DNA of 64,000 nucleotides from positions 62,001 to 126,000 of the forward strand of contig JAJKFH010002891.1 of the NCBI GenBank assembly GCA_023333565.1, in the 5' to 3' direction. The position numbers were made by a program, and so were the translations under genes. The notes beneath the pieces are model-generated. The model did not search any database, was not told the DNA's origin, and saw only the letters and a program-made list of their open reading frames with translations. The DNA comes from Puffinus mauretanicus (Eukaryota; Chordata; Aves; Procellariiformes; Procellariidae). The number at the start of each line of letters is the position of its first letter. The first letter of the stretch is position 1. Below are positions 40,428 through 54,496 of the stretch, piece by piece.

Positions 40428-43400
40428 AATATATGCCAATATTTGCTGCTATAGCTGTGTCATTGAAACTGATACACATAGTTTATTTGACCAGTCCATT
40501 CATGTTAGATAGATTTATGTGACTGTGAAAAAATGAGGTAGAAATGAGTGGATTAAAAAGAAGACCACTTGCCTTTTTTTTTTCCCTTCTTCTCCTCCTT
40601 TTTTTTGTGTATGTGTATATAATCTGTGCTGGGAACTGCACCTTTAGGAGCTTTAGCATTTTGTGTTGTACAGAGGTTAAAATTATTCAATACTGGCTAG
40701 TTAAAATACATTGTTTTGTGGTTGCCTAACATTGAAAATAGGAGAACTATTGTTAAGTCACGTTATCCCTCTGAATACCATTTACAAACTGGGGTTTGTA
40801 AATGTTATAAATGTATAAAGATTTATAAATGCTTTGAGGGTGTTCTCTTTTGATATTATATACGACATAATCCCTGGGACAACAATGCCTTGTCTCAGTC
40901 AGGACATCTACGTACTCTTGGAATATAAATAGCAAGTAGATAATTGTGCCACTAGTGTATACTTGACAAAACTCTTAATGACCGTCTGAACATCCTCAGA
41001 CATATCCCAGAGCAGTAATAGCTATCTGTGATGTGATGAGCTTGAAAACATTTTAGCAAGTCTGTTGCATCAGGAGTGAGTTTCTTCCCTAGAATGCAAC
41101 TGGGAGAGTTAATATGTATAATGTATATGTTAATATAATATTTTATATAATATGTATGTGTGAATATGTCTATATAGATAGGTTTCTGAGCAGTTTTCTT
41201 CTGGATAGTAACCCTTATCATACCCAAATGCTATTTCACTTGCTATTTTGTTTGCTGTGGTGGCAGTCTAGCTTTACAATACAAAGGTCATCTTTTGATT
41301 CTGTGCTGAATAGCTAATATAATCTCTATTCAGAGGAACGCTATACTTTTTGTTTAGTTAGCACTAGATTGTGCTTTGGTGTCATTTTCTCACTGGGAAT
41401 TACATGTTTCTCCATGAACTGTCCTTTTGAATCTCATCCATTTTTCCCAGGAGGAAATAACAAATCACCTAAATAAGTGTGGCAGGAGCAGAGGTGTTGG
41501 GTAATGACTGATTAAGGGCTTATTTCCTTTACTTTGTGTAGTGATATATGGTGAGAAAGGTTCACTCAACTTCTTAACTGCAGGTGTGGCATGCTCTTCC
41601 ATTTTGTGTGGTTTGCATTATTGAGATGGGGGTATTTCAATCTTTAACTAAACTCCTCCCTTGCTGGATCTGATCCTTTGTTCCTCATTATTGTAGGCTT
41701 TCTATAGGCACGTGCAATCTAATGGCTGAACTAGAGTTAAGTACTTAGTGTCACTGAATCCTTAAATTCACAGACCTTGACAAAAAAAAAAATCTAAATA
41801 TGTTAACTGAAATGCACTTGGACTGAGGGAATTAAAGGGCTGGGTTGGGCTGAGATTCATAATGATCTGTATAAAACATATTTGGTAGCAGGGAAAAGAT
41901 CCAGGTAAAAATTGAAACCTTAAATGTAGGTTTACACATCAGCCACTCTTATTAACTGCAAGGAACTAATGGAAAGCTGTTAAATCATTGACCACTGCAA
42001 AAAAAAACCCCAGTGATCTGTCTGGCACCAGCTGAAACACATTTCTGTGTGAAAGATGATTGACACTCGTTCAGGGAGTGGAGACACTCTCTACTTAAAG
42101 TAGATAAAGGAAGGTTATCTCTCTTCATTAAGATACTTCCAATTCAGTGATTATTTTTTTTTTTTTTAAGAATAAGATAATCTTCAAAATGGTTTTAAAG
42201 ATTTAGTCTCCATCCTTGAAAGTTATGTGGGTGAGCCATTTGACTACAAAATGAGACAATGCAGAGGGTTATGAGGATTATAATCACTTATATTTAGGCA
42301 GCTGATGAATCAAACTAGTCAAGCAGTCTAGTTCTTGAAGCATGCTTTTAACAAACTAATCACAAGGAAACTGGAATTGAGTGCAGAAGTTTTATTGAAA
42401 AAGTCCACAGGTGTGTGCAATTCCTTTATTAAAATGTTTTCAAATACATTGGACAAGGAGCAATTGATGATCAAGAGTTATTCCTGTTTTATACATTTTT
42501 ATTTCCAAAACTATACAAACATTGGAAATCTTTCCTTTTCCTCCATTTTAGCTATTAATAATGCTGTAATGATAAATTATATATCTCCCTTTTCAATCTG
42601 CAAACCCACTTTCCTGGAGGTGACATTTTATATCTTTGACAATTAAAAAAAAGGTCAGTCATATTTACATGTGCTTAAGGTTGCATAATTGAGCATCATA
42701 CAGGTTCTGAAAACTAGTGGATAAATGGTTTTCAAGATTCACCCAGGTGGGTTGAAGGTTTTAAATACACATAAACTGCATACATGTGATTTAGTAGCCA
42801 AGACACCCTTTGTTCCCTTTTATTTTCAAGGCTATCTATAAACTGTGTGCTAGCCATGGTAAAGGTTTGTTTTAGTAAAGGTACTCACCGAGGGAAAAGC
42901 AGCACTGACCACAACTATTGCTGATCAAGGACATGAATGGGCAGAGAATTATATGTGTATATATAATACAAAATCTGATGTTTCAAAATGAACTTGAAAC
43001 TCTTATGTAAAAATAATGTCTAGAATAAAATCTATTTCCTGGACTGGATTAAAGAATTAAAAAAAACCCACAAACACTTGTGTAAGGAAAAAGTAGAGCT
43101 CAATGTGGAAAAAGAACAATAGAAGCACATGGATTAAATCCTAAAGCTGATCTTGCAATGTATAATTACTGGAAATTCAGTTGAAATATAGTGACGTTAT
43201 AAATGGTAAATGAAGGCTACAACTGCAGCAGACACGTACAGTATACTTTATGAGCTATTATATTGGCCATACAGATTTGTCTACATGTTATTTATTTGAA
43301 TCCTTAAGGCTTCTCTAATGTCTTACATGAAAGTGCTGTCTGCTTGGATCTTCCATGCATGAGGGAAAGGGGTAATTTTTCAAGGAAAAAAAAAATTTGT

Positions 43401-43451
43401 CCACATTTCAATTACAATAGCACATCCAGAGACACAAAATAAAAGACAAAA

Positions 43452-44091
43452 CTTTATGGTACCTTTGTTTCATTTATTTTGGCCCCCAAAAGATGCATGC
43501 ACTAGACTTTATGTACTACAAGGTATTGAAATATTTACAGCATTGTACATGTGCTCTTAAAGGGATGGCAAAGGGAAAGGTCTATCTTTATCTTGGTGGG
43601 AGTAGAAGTTACTTTTCTAGCTTAATAATACCTACTCAAAGTGAGAGATGACTCTTCCAAAAAGAAAAGCCCACAGAGAATAAAGCTATAGCATAATTAT
43701 AGCCAATGTTAACAAACTGTACAGCACTCTACCTGGGAATTCTCCTCTCTCTCACTCCTGTTTGAAATAGCAGTCCCAGCTATTAAGTGCTGTTGCCATG
43801 CTCCCCTTGCCCTGTCTGCTTCGTTTCTCTCTATTCCAGCAGGTATAGCTGTATATTGCCTGTTTATATAATTTTTATTTCAAATTATTTCAGCATGTTG
43901 AACGGACATTTAATTCACAATAACCTGATGGCAATTTTTGGACAAATGATATGCTTGATATTCACTGGGTTATGGCACTAAAGAATTCAGACCACTATAA
44001 AGCGTGTCATAAATACTTCAAGTGGACTTAGGAAACCATCTCTTTAAGAAATTCAATGAGTAAGGCTCATATCACTGATTTCCTTCTGCTT
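43452..44091 (-). other. GABRG2: Probable GABRG2 3' untranslated region
   Basis: This follows the GABRG2 stop codon on the minus strand down to a likely cleavage zone just past the AATAAA at 43473-43478. The 3' boundary is inferred. An earlier AATAAA on the minus strand at 43874-43879 would give a UTR of only about 215 bases, and later AATAAA hexamers (for example at 43291-43296) could extend it. Mammalian GABRG2 messages have long 3' UTRs, so several ends may be used. A Pumilio-type TGTAAATA lies within it at 43532-43539. Confidence 0.45.
43473..43478 (-). terminator. GABRG2: Candidate polyadenylation signal AATAAA for GABRG2
   Basis: The minus strand reads AATAAA here. It is followed within about 20-45 bases by a U/GU-rich stretch (TTTTGTCTTTTATTTTGTG), the usual arrangement for cleavage and polyadenylation. 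It lies about 615 bases past the stop codon. Competing hexamers exist on both sides. Confidence 0.45.
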
Positions 44092-44367
<276 letters not shown>

Positions 44368-45832
44368 CTAAGGTGGAGTGGCAAAAAAAGAAAAAGATGG
44401 CAGGAGGGAGAGACTCTGTTATTATCACCAGACCAACAGGGAGATAGAGACTAATGGTCAACACGTGAATGATGGTTCTGCATGGGGTACATGGGAAATT
44501 GCTGAGGAGTTCTAATATTACCTTCTACTTATTAAAATCAATTGCATCATACACTTTAACTTTACAGGAAAGCAGCACAAATCAATACAAAGTTAACAGC
44601 TGTGGACAATTAGCTTTAAAGCCAAACTAAGTAAACATTAGAGGTTAAAGGAAACATTCAGGAATGTAATTGATGGTATTTTGAATTTCTTTTGTGTTTT
44701 ATATTTTACATAGCTGCTTGATATCTGAAGGCAATTTGTGTATTGCACATGGAAAGAACTGAAATAATCAATTGGAAATGCAGGATTTAATATAGGGCTG
44801 GTTTGTGTTGAGACAGGAGCAAATATATATACAGGAAAAAAGGTAAAAACTGTGTGTTTTGAATAAGATTAGGAGAATCTCTATAAGACTGTCCAATTTT
44901 TTGAATATATGCAGTTCACCATCTACTAATGTTCACCAAGTAGAAGGTTCAACATGTTCCAAATTTTATATAGTAGCTGTACATATATATACACATATAT
45001 ATTTGGAATGAATTGAGCAAATTAAGTATTTAAAACACATTTTAGCACTTGGCGAACACTAGGATGACAGGCATTGAAATTTGCTGCTGATAGTTATTAG
45101 CGTAAAATAACAACAATTCCATTCCATAAGTATGTAAATTTCTTGACTTTTATTTTATGTGGTTTCTTTTTTTCCCTGTTTTTTTTTTGACAAAATCTTT
45201 GCATTTCTGAATGAAGATAAAGTTTAGATGTGGAACATAGCTAGATATATTTGCTAATTTGCTAAGAGTATGTTGATCCAGTGACAGCATTAAAAATATA
45301 TCTGCATTTTAAACCCTTTCAAAACTCTGACTTTTTTGCATAAGGAACAGTATTTGAGTAGCTGATGATGACATTGAGTTTTGTTCAGGTCAACATCAGA
45401 ACAGATTTGGTTTTATAATTTGGAGTGAAATCACAAAGGTTAAAAAGGTGGGGTAAGAGTTGAGTTCTAAAAGGGTGTATTGCAGGTTTCTGGTGTAGCT
45501 GGTGCTATTGGATCCCATGGCAAATTGAGAAAGAGAGGAGCAGAAATGTTTTGACATTAAACTCTCTTAATTCATGCGATCCAATAATGTTAGTCACTTT
45601 TGAACTTAGGTAAGTTCAGAACCATAGTGAATCAGTATTTGGGCTGCTGAATCAACTCTACAAATTGTTTAGAAATACGTAACCATTCTACTTAATTAGG
45701 AAGTTAACCTTGCGTAGAATGCTTAGATGTCTCATTAAAAAAAAAAACAACAAAACACTACTTTCATATAAGCTCTAATAGTTAAATTCAGCAGTCGCAT
45801 GCAGTGAATTTCCATTCCAAAAAACATTATAC
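44368..45832 (-). other. GABRG2: GABRG2 intron between microexon and last exon
   Basis: This 1465-bp intron has donor GTATAA and acceptor CCTTAG. A TGCATG (RBFOX-type) motif lies about 30 bases inside it at 45798-45803. An AT-rich stretch with TATATA repeats is near 44971-45003. I see no other gene in it. Confidence 0.9.
45798..45803 (-). promoter_or_regulatory. TGCATG splicing motif downstream of the gamma-2L microexon
   Basis: The minus strand reads TGCATG starting about 30 bases after the microexon donor. RBFOX proteins bind (U)GCAUG, and sites just downstream of a cassette exon usually promote its inclusion in neurons. The role here is inferred from position. Confidence 0.5.
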
Positions 45833-45856
45833 CTTGAAGGAAAACATCCGAAGAAG
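45833..45856 (-). CDS. GABRG2: GABRG2 alternative microexon (gamma-2L insert, LLRMFSFK)
   Basis: The 24 nucleotides encode LLRMFSFK, the eight-residue insert that distinguishes gamma-2L from gamma-2S in the large cytoplasmic loop. It is bounded by an AG acceptor (AAAATGAAAG) and a GTATAATG donor, in phase 0 on both sides, so inclusion or skipping keeps the frame. The serine is the known extra protein kinase C site of gamma-2L. The bases just before the acceptor are purine-rich, making a weak 3' splice site, as expected for a regulated exon. CU-rich tracts lie upstream at 45869-45890 and 45906-45932. It is too short to be found by open-frame scanning and was identified by matching the peptide and splice sites. 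Confidence 0.96.
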
Positions 45857-47712
45857 CTTTCATTTTGTAGACAGAAAAGAGAATCAGAGGGTTTTGTTTT
45901 AAATTAAAGAAAGGAAGGAAAGAAAGAAAGAGACAAAAATAATGTAAATTAAAAATATGTTTCTAAAACATAGTAAGTCAAAAGGAACTAAATTTATAGA
46001 AAGGTTGGGATAATAGCAATTTAAACAAGTATCTGTAATATAAAACCCCCACATTTTTGACTCATCACTGTCTTGTAACTACACCTGGGCCAAAGACATA
46101 AGATATCAAACTCCATTTAGATCTTTTCATATTCCCAGGGGATTCCAATCTTTTATGTTGAACTGTTTTGAAAGAGACCATTCACAGTTTATAAAAACAC
46201 TTTTTAGAAAAAATTCTTTTTACCTGCAGACTGGGTACTGAACACTCTACTTTTAAGTTTTTTAGACTCTGTGATTAGGTTCCAGGCAATCATTTATAGT
46301 TCTGTTTGTCCCCAAATGCTCACAGATAAGTAACGTAAAGAACAAGTAATCTGCCCTTATATGGACATCTTCAAGTGAGACAACTAAATTTGAGGTAGTT
46401 AATCTTTGCTCCTTTAATTGGCTGTGAAAGACACACATGGACACAGACAGCCTTTTATTTCAGCCTAAGACAGGCCAGGACTCCTCACCCTCTGGAAGTG
46501 CCTCTTCCTTTCTTTTGACTGAAAGAGAGGCCTATGATCAAATCCAACTTTAACATACCTAAAGTTAGGTGAGAATTCTTCCTCTATAGTCTTATAGATG
46601 TTTTTCTGGCTGTTTATCCACTACAGAGTACATTTTTTTTTTTTAGAGTCTATCTCTCAACAGCTTTTAAAGTTGAAATTACAGCAATAATGCATAATAA
46701 AAGGTTCTTTAATTACTATTTTTTCTATATTCTTTTTGTGCTGTATGTTACAACTAAAAAAGAATATCTTCAAAAGTCCTTGAAGATTTTAGCAGAGCAA
46801 ATCCAAGTGACTTCATTGTTTCCTAGATGCCTGAAATGGATTTGAAAGTACTCTCTATTAATGTAAAACACTTGTTCTTCACATTTTCACGGGCATATTT
46901 GGGTTTTTTTGTAGACGATTCAGCTACTTTTCCCTCTAGAATTTTACCCGAGAGATTCTAGACAACAGACTTTTCAGCTCAGTTGCAAAAGGCAAGGAGA
47001 AATCTGTCCTGGACAAAATAAACAACAACCTTTTTCCCTATCTGGGCAAAACCCCAAACCTCTATTGAGGGTATTTCCAGGATTTTTTTTATTGTGGCTA
47101 TTATATACATTTTTTTTATTATTGTGTAGCATGCATCCATAAGTAACATTGTAAACTTCTAGCCAAATCTCTTTCTAAGGGAAAGAAGTAGATAAAGGAG
47201 GTAAGAAATACAAGAAAAAGAAGATAAGGAAACAATGAAAAGGAAACAGATGCTTAAGGAGAAATTAGAAAAAGCACACTCCATAGTTTGAATATAAAAG
47301 TTTAACTGTAGTCCTGATAATAAGAAAAACAGAGTCATGTCAATAATACATACATAAGTTAATGACAGAGAATATTGCTAAAGTTAAGACAGAAAAAACT
47401 GACAGTTCTTCTATAAAGGTCACAGCAAGAGCTGGATCTGTAACATAAATAATGGTTTGGTGATAGTTGTGATTTGCAGAACACTTTGGTTAAGGATCCT
47501 TATTCTAAGAAATTAGTTTCTCTGTCATCCAGACAACCTTAAGATACGAGCTTTTCATTCTCAAGGTGAATGTTTGCATTCCTATTAATACAAAGGAAGA
47601 GTATATATGTAATAGCAAAGTCTGAAAAGAAAGTAAGGCATAACGAGGGATTTAAATGCTCTTTCAGAAAATCTAATTGAATTTTAGACCTCTCTGGTAA
47701 AAAGATACATAC
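45857..47712 (-). other. GABRG2: GABRG2 intron upstream of the microexon
   Basis: This 1856-bp intron has a GTATGT donor. Its last 80 bases carry two CU-rich tracts and then an A-rich stretch ending in GAAAG. It also has a T-rich stretch near 46631 and AT-rich stretches near 47090-47120. No gene is seen inside it. Confidence 0.9.
45906..45932 (-). promoter_or_regulatory. CU-rich tract upstream of the gamma-2L microexon (PTB-type)
   Basis: On the minus strand this is a run of TCTTT/TTCC repeats 50-76 bases before the microexon. A second, shorter CU segment (TTCTCTTTTCTGTCT) at about 45869-45883 lies nearer the splice site. PTB is known to repress the gamma-2L exon in mammals through CU-rich elements around its 3' splice site. 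The equivalence in this genome is inferred. Confidence 0.55.
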
Positions 47713-47918
47713 TGGATTTTTCTTCTTTTTGTCTTTATCCTTGCTGGGCTTTCTGTTGCTGACAAAGTAGTGCAAAGTTCCATATTCCACCAGTGCAGAG
47801 AAAACAAAAATAAAGCAGACTGACACAAAAAGATCCATTGCTGTCACATAGGAGACTTTGGGAAGAGATTTACGTGCAATTGTACTTAGGGTGGTCATTG
47901 TCAGGACAGTTGTAATAC
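47713..47918 (-). CDS. GABRG2: GABRG2 exon: M2, M3 and start of the cytoplasmic loop
   Basis: The 206-bp exon begins after CTACCAG with GT, completing the split glycine codon of the preceding exon (phase 1), and ends at CCA before a GTATGT donor (phase 0). It encodes [17 protein letters not shown] (pore-lining M2 with flanks), the M2-M3 linker [10 protein letters not shown]3 (about [20 protein letters not shown]), then [18 protein letters not shown] and on to NP. The serine in RKPSK is a known protein kinase C site shared by both gamma-2 isoforms. The lysine of KVSY in the M2-M3 linker, a site of human epilepsy mutation, is present. The lysine-rich end and the sequence [10 protein letters not shown] identify gamma-2 rather than gamma-1. 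Downstream the transcript joins either the 24-nt exon or the last exon. Confidence 0.97.
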
Positions 47919-50229
<2,311 letters not shown>

Positions 50230-53200
50230 CTAGGGTTTTCCTATTCTATGTCCAGGGTATATATTTTAAACTGATTCACCAGATACACTGACAGCAAATA
50301 CATGCATACTACTTCTTCAAACGCTGATAGAGCTCAAGAACTTGTCGATTTTGCACAGTCTTGCAAGTTCACTTAGGTAACTTGTACTTTAAAATTTCAA
50401 GGATAACCTCCCTTTTATAGCACAGTCATCTTGTTACTACCCAAGTCATTCCTCATAACTTGCAAATGCCTGATACAGTCCTCTTAGAGCAACTGAGTGA
50501 GTGGTGGTGGTCCAGCAAACCTCCAGTCACCATGCTGTCCCTGTTAGCATACTCTCGGTTCTGCTCTCAAATAATGCATGCTTTCAGATGTACTTTCTAA
50601 ATTATTCATGTTCTCAGCTATTCTTCAGGGCTAGGTTGTGTCAATAATTAATTTTTTATTTGCCTGCAGATCTTCTGTTGTATTATCTCCTCTAAAAGGA
50701 TTTGAATCCACATCTCCTAAGTGCGCAAAAAAGCCAGGCTATATGTTACTTTGGTGTGCATAACACATCATTCCCATTCAATAGTTTTATGATTCTTTTT
50801 CCAGTTTTTTTCCCCTCTCGAACTATTAAGTAAATTCCATCTGGATTCAGGAATACACAAAGCTTCAGTTTTTGATGTATTTTTTCTAAACTAAAAAAAA
50901 CTAGTTCTCATCTTTACTTCAGATCACAGCACTCCTGGGAAATCTTGATTGCAAAAGAACTACAGAACCCCAGGCTACAAAAGACTTCATTGCAATTCAG
51001 TGAAATGCAGTCCAGAGAAGTCTCAAACTGAAACAGAATAGGATTTGCAAATTTAGAGTGAGATAGTTTTCCAGCATTATCAAAAAGACTCTGTAGCTAA
51101 TGTGTATTCTGCTTAGATCAGAACTTTTAGTTAACATAGAGTTCTCTGTTTTCACGCATAATTAAAATTTTAATTTCCCCCTGAATAATCTGTTTGAACC
51201 TGGACACAGAAGAAACTTCAGAGATCATTTTTCAGCTGGTGCTTCTTTGTTATATTATTTTTTTCATGTGAATGTCCATATCCAGGGGTTAACTGGTCTT
51301 AATTTAACTATATTATGTTATAATTAAACCAAAAACTTAAAAAATTATATATGTGTAGTTTACAAGGAGATATGGCTGAATATAAGCAACAAATTTTAAT
51401 AACTACAGTCTGATTATCTCTTAATTCACAGATAAGTTTGCATTATATGTGTATGTCCTTCATATACCGAAAGAAAACCAAAACCAAAAACCCACTACTG
51501 ATCAGGAACACTGTAAAACTGAAGCCATAAAATTACAGTGTGACTTATTCTTCATCTCTCTGGATCATGTATTAACTTCCTGAGAAGTGATTATTTTGTC
51601 AATTTTGGGAATTAACCAATTCATTCACCTTCATATATGCTATTAATAGCATTGGTATTTCAAAATTGGCTTTTTTTTCCTGCTGTACTATGGTAGAGAT
51701 TACTTTAAGCAGTAGATGTATTACTTCCATGCAAGCAGTTTTGAGGAAAAGACTGTTTTCATGCTCAGTGTTATTATATTACTTTAATGAGGCAAAAAAT
51801 TACCAGAAGAAAGAGGTGAAATATAAACCCCAACATAGATGAGGACATAAAAAGGTACAAAACATTAGCTCAGAATTGAAATTAAAAAATCGGTTGTTTT
51901 CTTTCTGAAGCTGCAACTGCTATAGACTTTTTTGGAGTAGCTGAACAGATGTATCAGATCCTAGGTAACTATTTTCTCCATATTTTTTGTCCTGTTCTTG
52001 GACAGGTCTTTTTGGCCAACTGTTTCAGTAGTTCTAGCACTCTTGCCTTCTAGGATCTTTTATTCAAAAGAACAGAAAATATCAGAAACTAGTACGCAAG
52101 CCAGCACTTTCTTACAGATATTAGAGTCAAATCCAAAACTCAGCACCTGTGCTGAGAAAACAAACAGATAAATCCAGATGACCTAGACCAAGGCATACTG
52201 CAAAGACTTCATGCATTGTCCTTGTTCAATAACAGCATATGCAAACCAAGCCAAATGGTGGTGTGGATAACATATGAATATACGTATATGTGTATATAGA
52301 GAGAGTAGCCTCGGTCCTTCCATTTTATAGACCGTTTCCACATATGTTGTTTTATCGTGTTTTTTCTAGAAAGCTTGGTGGTGATCATCTGGTCTCCATG
52401 GAGACTTGTCTGGATTTTCCCTTAACATAAAGAGTGTTTTTTATACAGTAAGCTATTACGATCATATTTTTACAATATTTTATGCATTATTTTAAACTAA
52501 AAATATTTTTTGTTCAAATATATTGCATAAGAGCTTTTAAAATGTTAACTAACTTGTAAAGGCCTTGGTTTATTCAGCAGCAATGAAACTTTACTTTGAA
52601 TTCTCTGTCATCTCAAAGATGACACTTCAGAGGATGATCCATCCATGAAGCAACAGCAGTGTCCTGTCACAGAGCATTTGCTATGCAAACTGCAGACACT
52701 CCAGGTGGAAGTGTTTTATATCTAATTGAATACAATTCTCTCTGCTTTTTTTTTTCAATACTGAACTTCTTAACCAATTATATTTAGAAATAGTATATCT
52801 CTGCTAACATGTTCCAAAAATTTAGAAAGTGATGTAGTTGTTCTAGATTTTGTTCAACCCTCACAAATGTTATTGCACCTTCCTTTAGGTAAAGACTTTC
52901 TTTCCTAATGGATATATGTGTAAAAAAATGCAAAACACTCCAGAATGTTATCCATAGGAAACACTATATCAGCTCCTGATATTTATAGACAAAGTGCACA
53001 GAATTATTCCGGTAGACCTTATTTCTCATGCCTTGTAGAATTGGAAACATTTTACTGAAAGTTCGAGGAAATAAGAGACCATACATACTTTATATGGGCT
53101 TTAAGGTTTCTACTAACAGAGAAGTTAAATCAGAAGAAGTAAAAACTTCAGTGTCAACTATAACTTGCCAGGCAGTGTGGAGGTGACCAGTCTGAAGAAT

Positions 53201-54475
53201 CATTCAAGAATGCATAAATTCTTTTAAATTACATGTTGCTTTCTAATCTGAAAGCCTCCTGGTACTGCAGACACTGTTGCGTTCTAGAGTAAATTCCATT
53301 ATTTCAGAGAATCTCACTAAATTCAGGAATAATGTAATACCAGAGAGAAGTGTTTTGTTTATTTCTTACCTTACTTGGTTGGGATTTTGGGAAGTGGGAT
53401 GTACTGATTTTTTTCAAGTTAAGAGTGAGAATAACAAATATAAGTTAGGAAATGCCAAGACAAAGCAAGTCAATAATTCTGTAATGTATTGAATATCTCT
53501 TCTACTCTTGAAGTAATATGAACAATTGTAAATAAAGCATTAAGGAAAACAGGACTAAGTGGTGGGATGCTCCAGAGAAGCATCTTGCTGGTATTGCCTA
53601 GCTTATGGAAGTGATGTTGGAATGATGTAACAGCAGGCCTTCTGAGATTTTGAATAAGAAAAGTACTCTAAGCATGCAAATTAATGCAAGACCAAGGATG
53701 TGCAGTTTAGGACCTAGTATCTGTTGTCATAACACATATATCCAAGAGATAAAATGCATTAAGTCCTTTGTGGAACATGGACTTGACAGTACTTTGCTTT
53801 AATGACACCTTTCATGATGGAATCTTGCCCCAGCCCTGTTTTTATCCACTTGTTTTTTCTGACTCTATTCATGGACTTCTCTGCTCTTCAGCTGGGACCA
53901 GCTTAAATACTGTCTGTTATTTTCATATTATCTCTGTGCCTGAGGTAATTTTTCACTCCTGGTATGATGCCTGCGTGAAGCTGTCAAATGAAGACATTAT
54001 TTTAGTAAAAAATGGCCAGACTTGATCCTTAGCACAGTGTCATTCATTAGCCCTCACTTGGCAAATTGATAATCTTTTCATTATTACTTCATCCTCTTTC
54101 CCTGAGCTCTGGCTCTTGTTTATCCAGTATTGTCTACTGCAGCAAGAAAGCCTCTCAGACTGCTGTTTGGAGGGCTAATATACTTTCGGGTTTTTCTAGA
54201 AATCAATAATAATGCAACCTGATAGTATCTTTGTAAGACAACATACTTAAGTACTTAACATTTGGCACCCTGATTAGAAGATTTTGGATTACTTAGCCTT
54301 TCACCAGAGACCTTACAGTCCTGCCACCCATTCTGAGGTCTATATAACTATTACATATGTCTAGAAAATAATACCTAGATAATTTTCAATTTTTAAAGAA
54401 ATACAAAATTTCCCTGGAAAAAATAATCTTATTACATTGAAGAGCATAAGTCATCCTTAATATATTTAGACCTCA

Positions 54476-54496
54476 TCTCTCTCTCTCTCTCTCTCT
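54476..54496. repeat. (TC)n microsatellite
   Basis: A 21-bp uninterrupted TC dinucleotide run. About 60 bases further on there is a short TATA/GATA repeat ending near 54565. Confidence 0.9.

Larger units (their letters stand above)
27827..43450. other. Gene-free region immediately 3' of GABRG2
   Basis: I found no coding exon that I can support. The longest open frame is 182 codons on the minus strand at 30107-30655, overlapped by an 84-codon plus-strand frame, neither recognisable. Other items are a GC-richer island at about 37480-37920 with a hairpin at 37672-37694, a hairpin at 37022-37043, a T17 run at 37251-37267, a GC-skewed G/T tract near 38709-38740, and a perfect 24-bp palindrome at 40404-40427. 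Confidence 0.55.
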
